A stretch of DNA of 5,707 bases from JBBTXJ01 sp038061815. GTDB lineage: Bacteria; Patescibacteriota; Patescibacteriia; Magasanikbacterales; JBBTXJ01. Within the stretch, counting starts at the first letter, position 1. Each line of letters opens with the position of its first letter. Both the position numbers and the translations under genes were made by a program. Positions 5,534-5,707 of this stretch are shown in pieces. The notes beneath the pieces are model-generated. The model worked only from the letters and a program-made list of their open reading frames with translations. It did not search any database and was not told where the DNA came from. The stretch covers positions 1-5,707 of the forward strand of contig JBBTYK010000037.1 of assembly GCA_038061815.1 (NCBI GenBank). The letters run 5' to 3'.

Positions 5534-5707
5534 ATGCCTGAAATAGCGAAACAGTATGAAGAAGCGGAATTGCCCGCCGAGTGGGATGTGCTGAACGGCC
5601 GCTATCGCCGCTTGCGCGAGCTGGGACGCGGCGGCATGGGCGCGGTGGATTTGGCGTTGGATGAACAAACGGGACGCGAGGTGGTGGTAAAACGCATCCT
5701 GCCGGAA
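5534..5707 (+). CDS. Ser/Thr protein kinase, PknB/Hanks-type, N-terminal part (cut by window edge)
   Basis: Fifty-eight residues are visible from the ATG at 5534, with no stop before the edge. After a short acidic leader (MPEIAKQYEEAELPAEWD, 1-18), NGRYRRLRELGRGGMGAV (21-38) gives the kinase N-lobe with the Gly-rich ATP loop GRGGMG (31-36). REVVVK (48-53) supplies the ATP-anchoring Lys (K53) in place of the usual VAVK/VAIK. The usual Tyr after the loop (AVY) is Asp here (AVD), a minor variation. Such kinases phosphorylate Ser/Thr residues on proteins and often have a membrane anchor and sensor domain further downstream, which cannot be seen here. It lies 56 bp after hicA in the same direction; no good promoter or Shine-Dalgarno is evident in the gap, so co-transcription with hicBA is possible. 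The frame and motifs make the kinase call firm. Confidence 0.9.
   Translation, partial: MPEIAKQYEEAELPAEWDVLNGRYRRLRELGRGGMGAVDLALDEQTGREVVVKRILPE

Noticed and set aside
1..5707. CRISPR array, tRNA or rRNA gene, insertion sequence, or recoded TGA
   Set aside because: There are no regularly spaced repeats, no cloverleaf or rRNA-like stretches and no transposase motifs seen by eye. TGA serves as the stop of several genes.

Overview
The window is ordinary bacterial DNA with moderately high GC, dense genes all on the + strand, and the standard bacterial code. TGA ends the nucleotidyltransferase, the GT2 and HicA genes, so it is not read as Gly or Trp. Three features are compatible with a Patescibacteria/CPR-type or other uncultured bacterium: few Shine-Dalgarno sequences, a dispersed inverted repeat of the 'GTCATTGCGAG...CTCGCAATGAC' type, and a HicA of the '...VPVFIVKNLLRTAGMSRE...' subtype. 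That placement is inferred from sequence style and is not proven.

Region 1 (about 136-3382) is a three-gene surface-glycan or lipid-linked-sugar cluster. It encodes a sugar-phosphate nucleotidyltransferase (136-957), a multi-membrane GT-C type glycosyltransferase candidate (959-2584, one base after the previous stop) and a GtrB/DPM1-like GT2 glycosyltransferase (2678-3382). The expected logic is activation of a sugar as an NDP-sugar, transfer to a polyprenyl phosphate by the GT2 enzyme, and use of that lipid donor on the outer face by the GT-C enzyme. The sugar and acceptor cannot be read from sequence. The 68-bp dispersed repeat (2585-2652) lies between the second and third genes, immediately after the stop codon.

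Region 2 (3397-4706) is an independent transcription unit: a strong sigma70-type promoter followed almost at once by a DEAD-box RNA helicase gene of the RhlE type.

Region 3 (4707-4954) is the only sizeable gap. It holds the promoter of the next operon on the + strand. On the - strand it holds a TATAAT box, a 42-codon ORF, nested inverted repeats and a well-formed Rho-independent terminator. Together these suggest a small divergent transcript of about 185 nt, either a structured RNA or a small protein gene. This is the least explained part of the window.

Region 4 (4918-5707) has a hicB-hicA toxin-antitoxin pair with the antitoxin gene first. It is followed after 56 bp by the start of a PknB-like Ser/Thr protein kinase gene that runs off the right edge. 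The helicase and hicB promoters share one architecture: TTGACA, a 17-18 bp spacer, TATAGT, then only 7-9 bp to an ATG. This points to leaderless or nearly leaderless mRNAs.

Nothing here is clearly a new system. The best candidates for follow-up are the - strand transcript at 4756-4955, its overlap with the hicBA promoter, and the leaderless promoter pattern.
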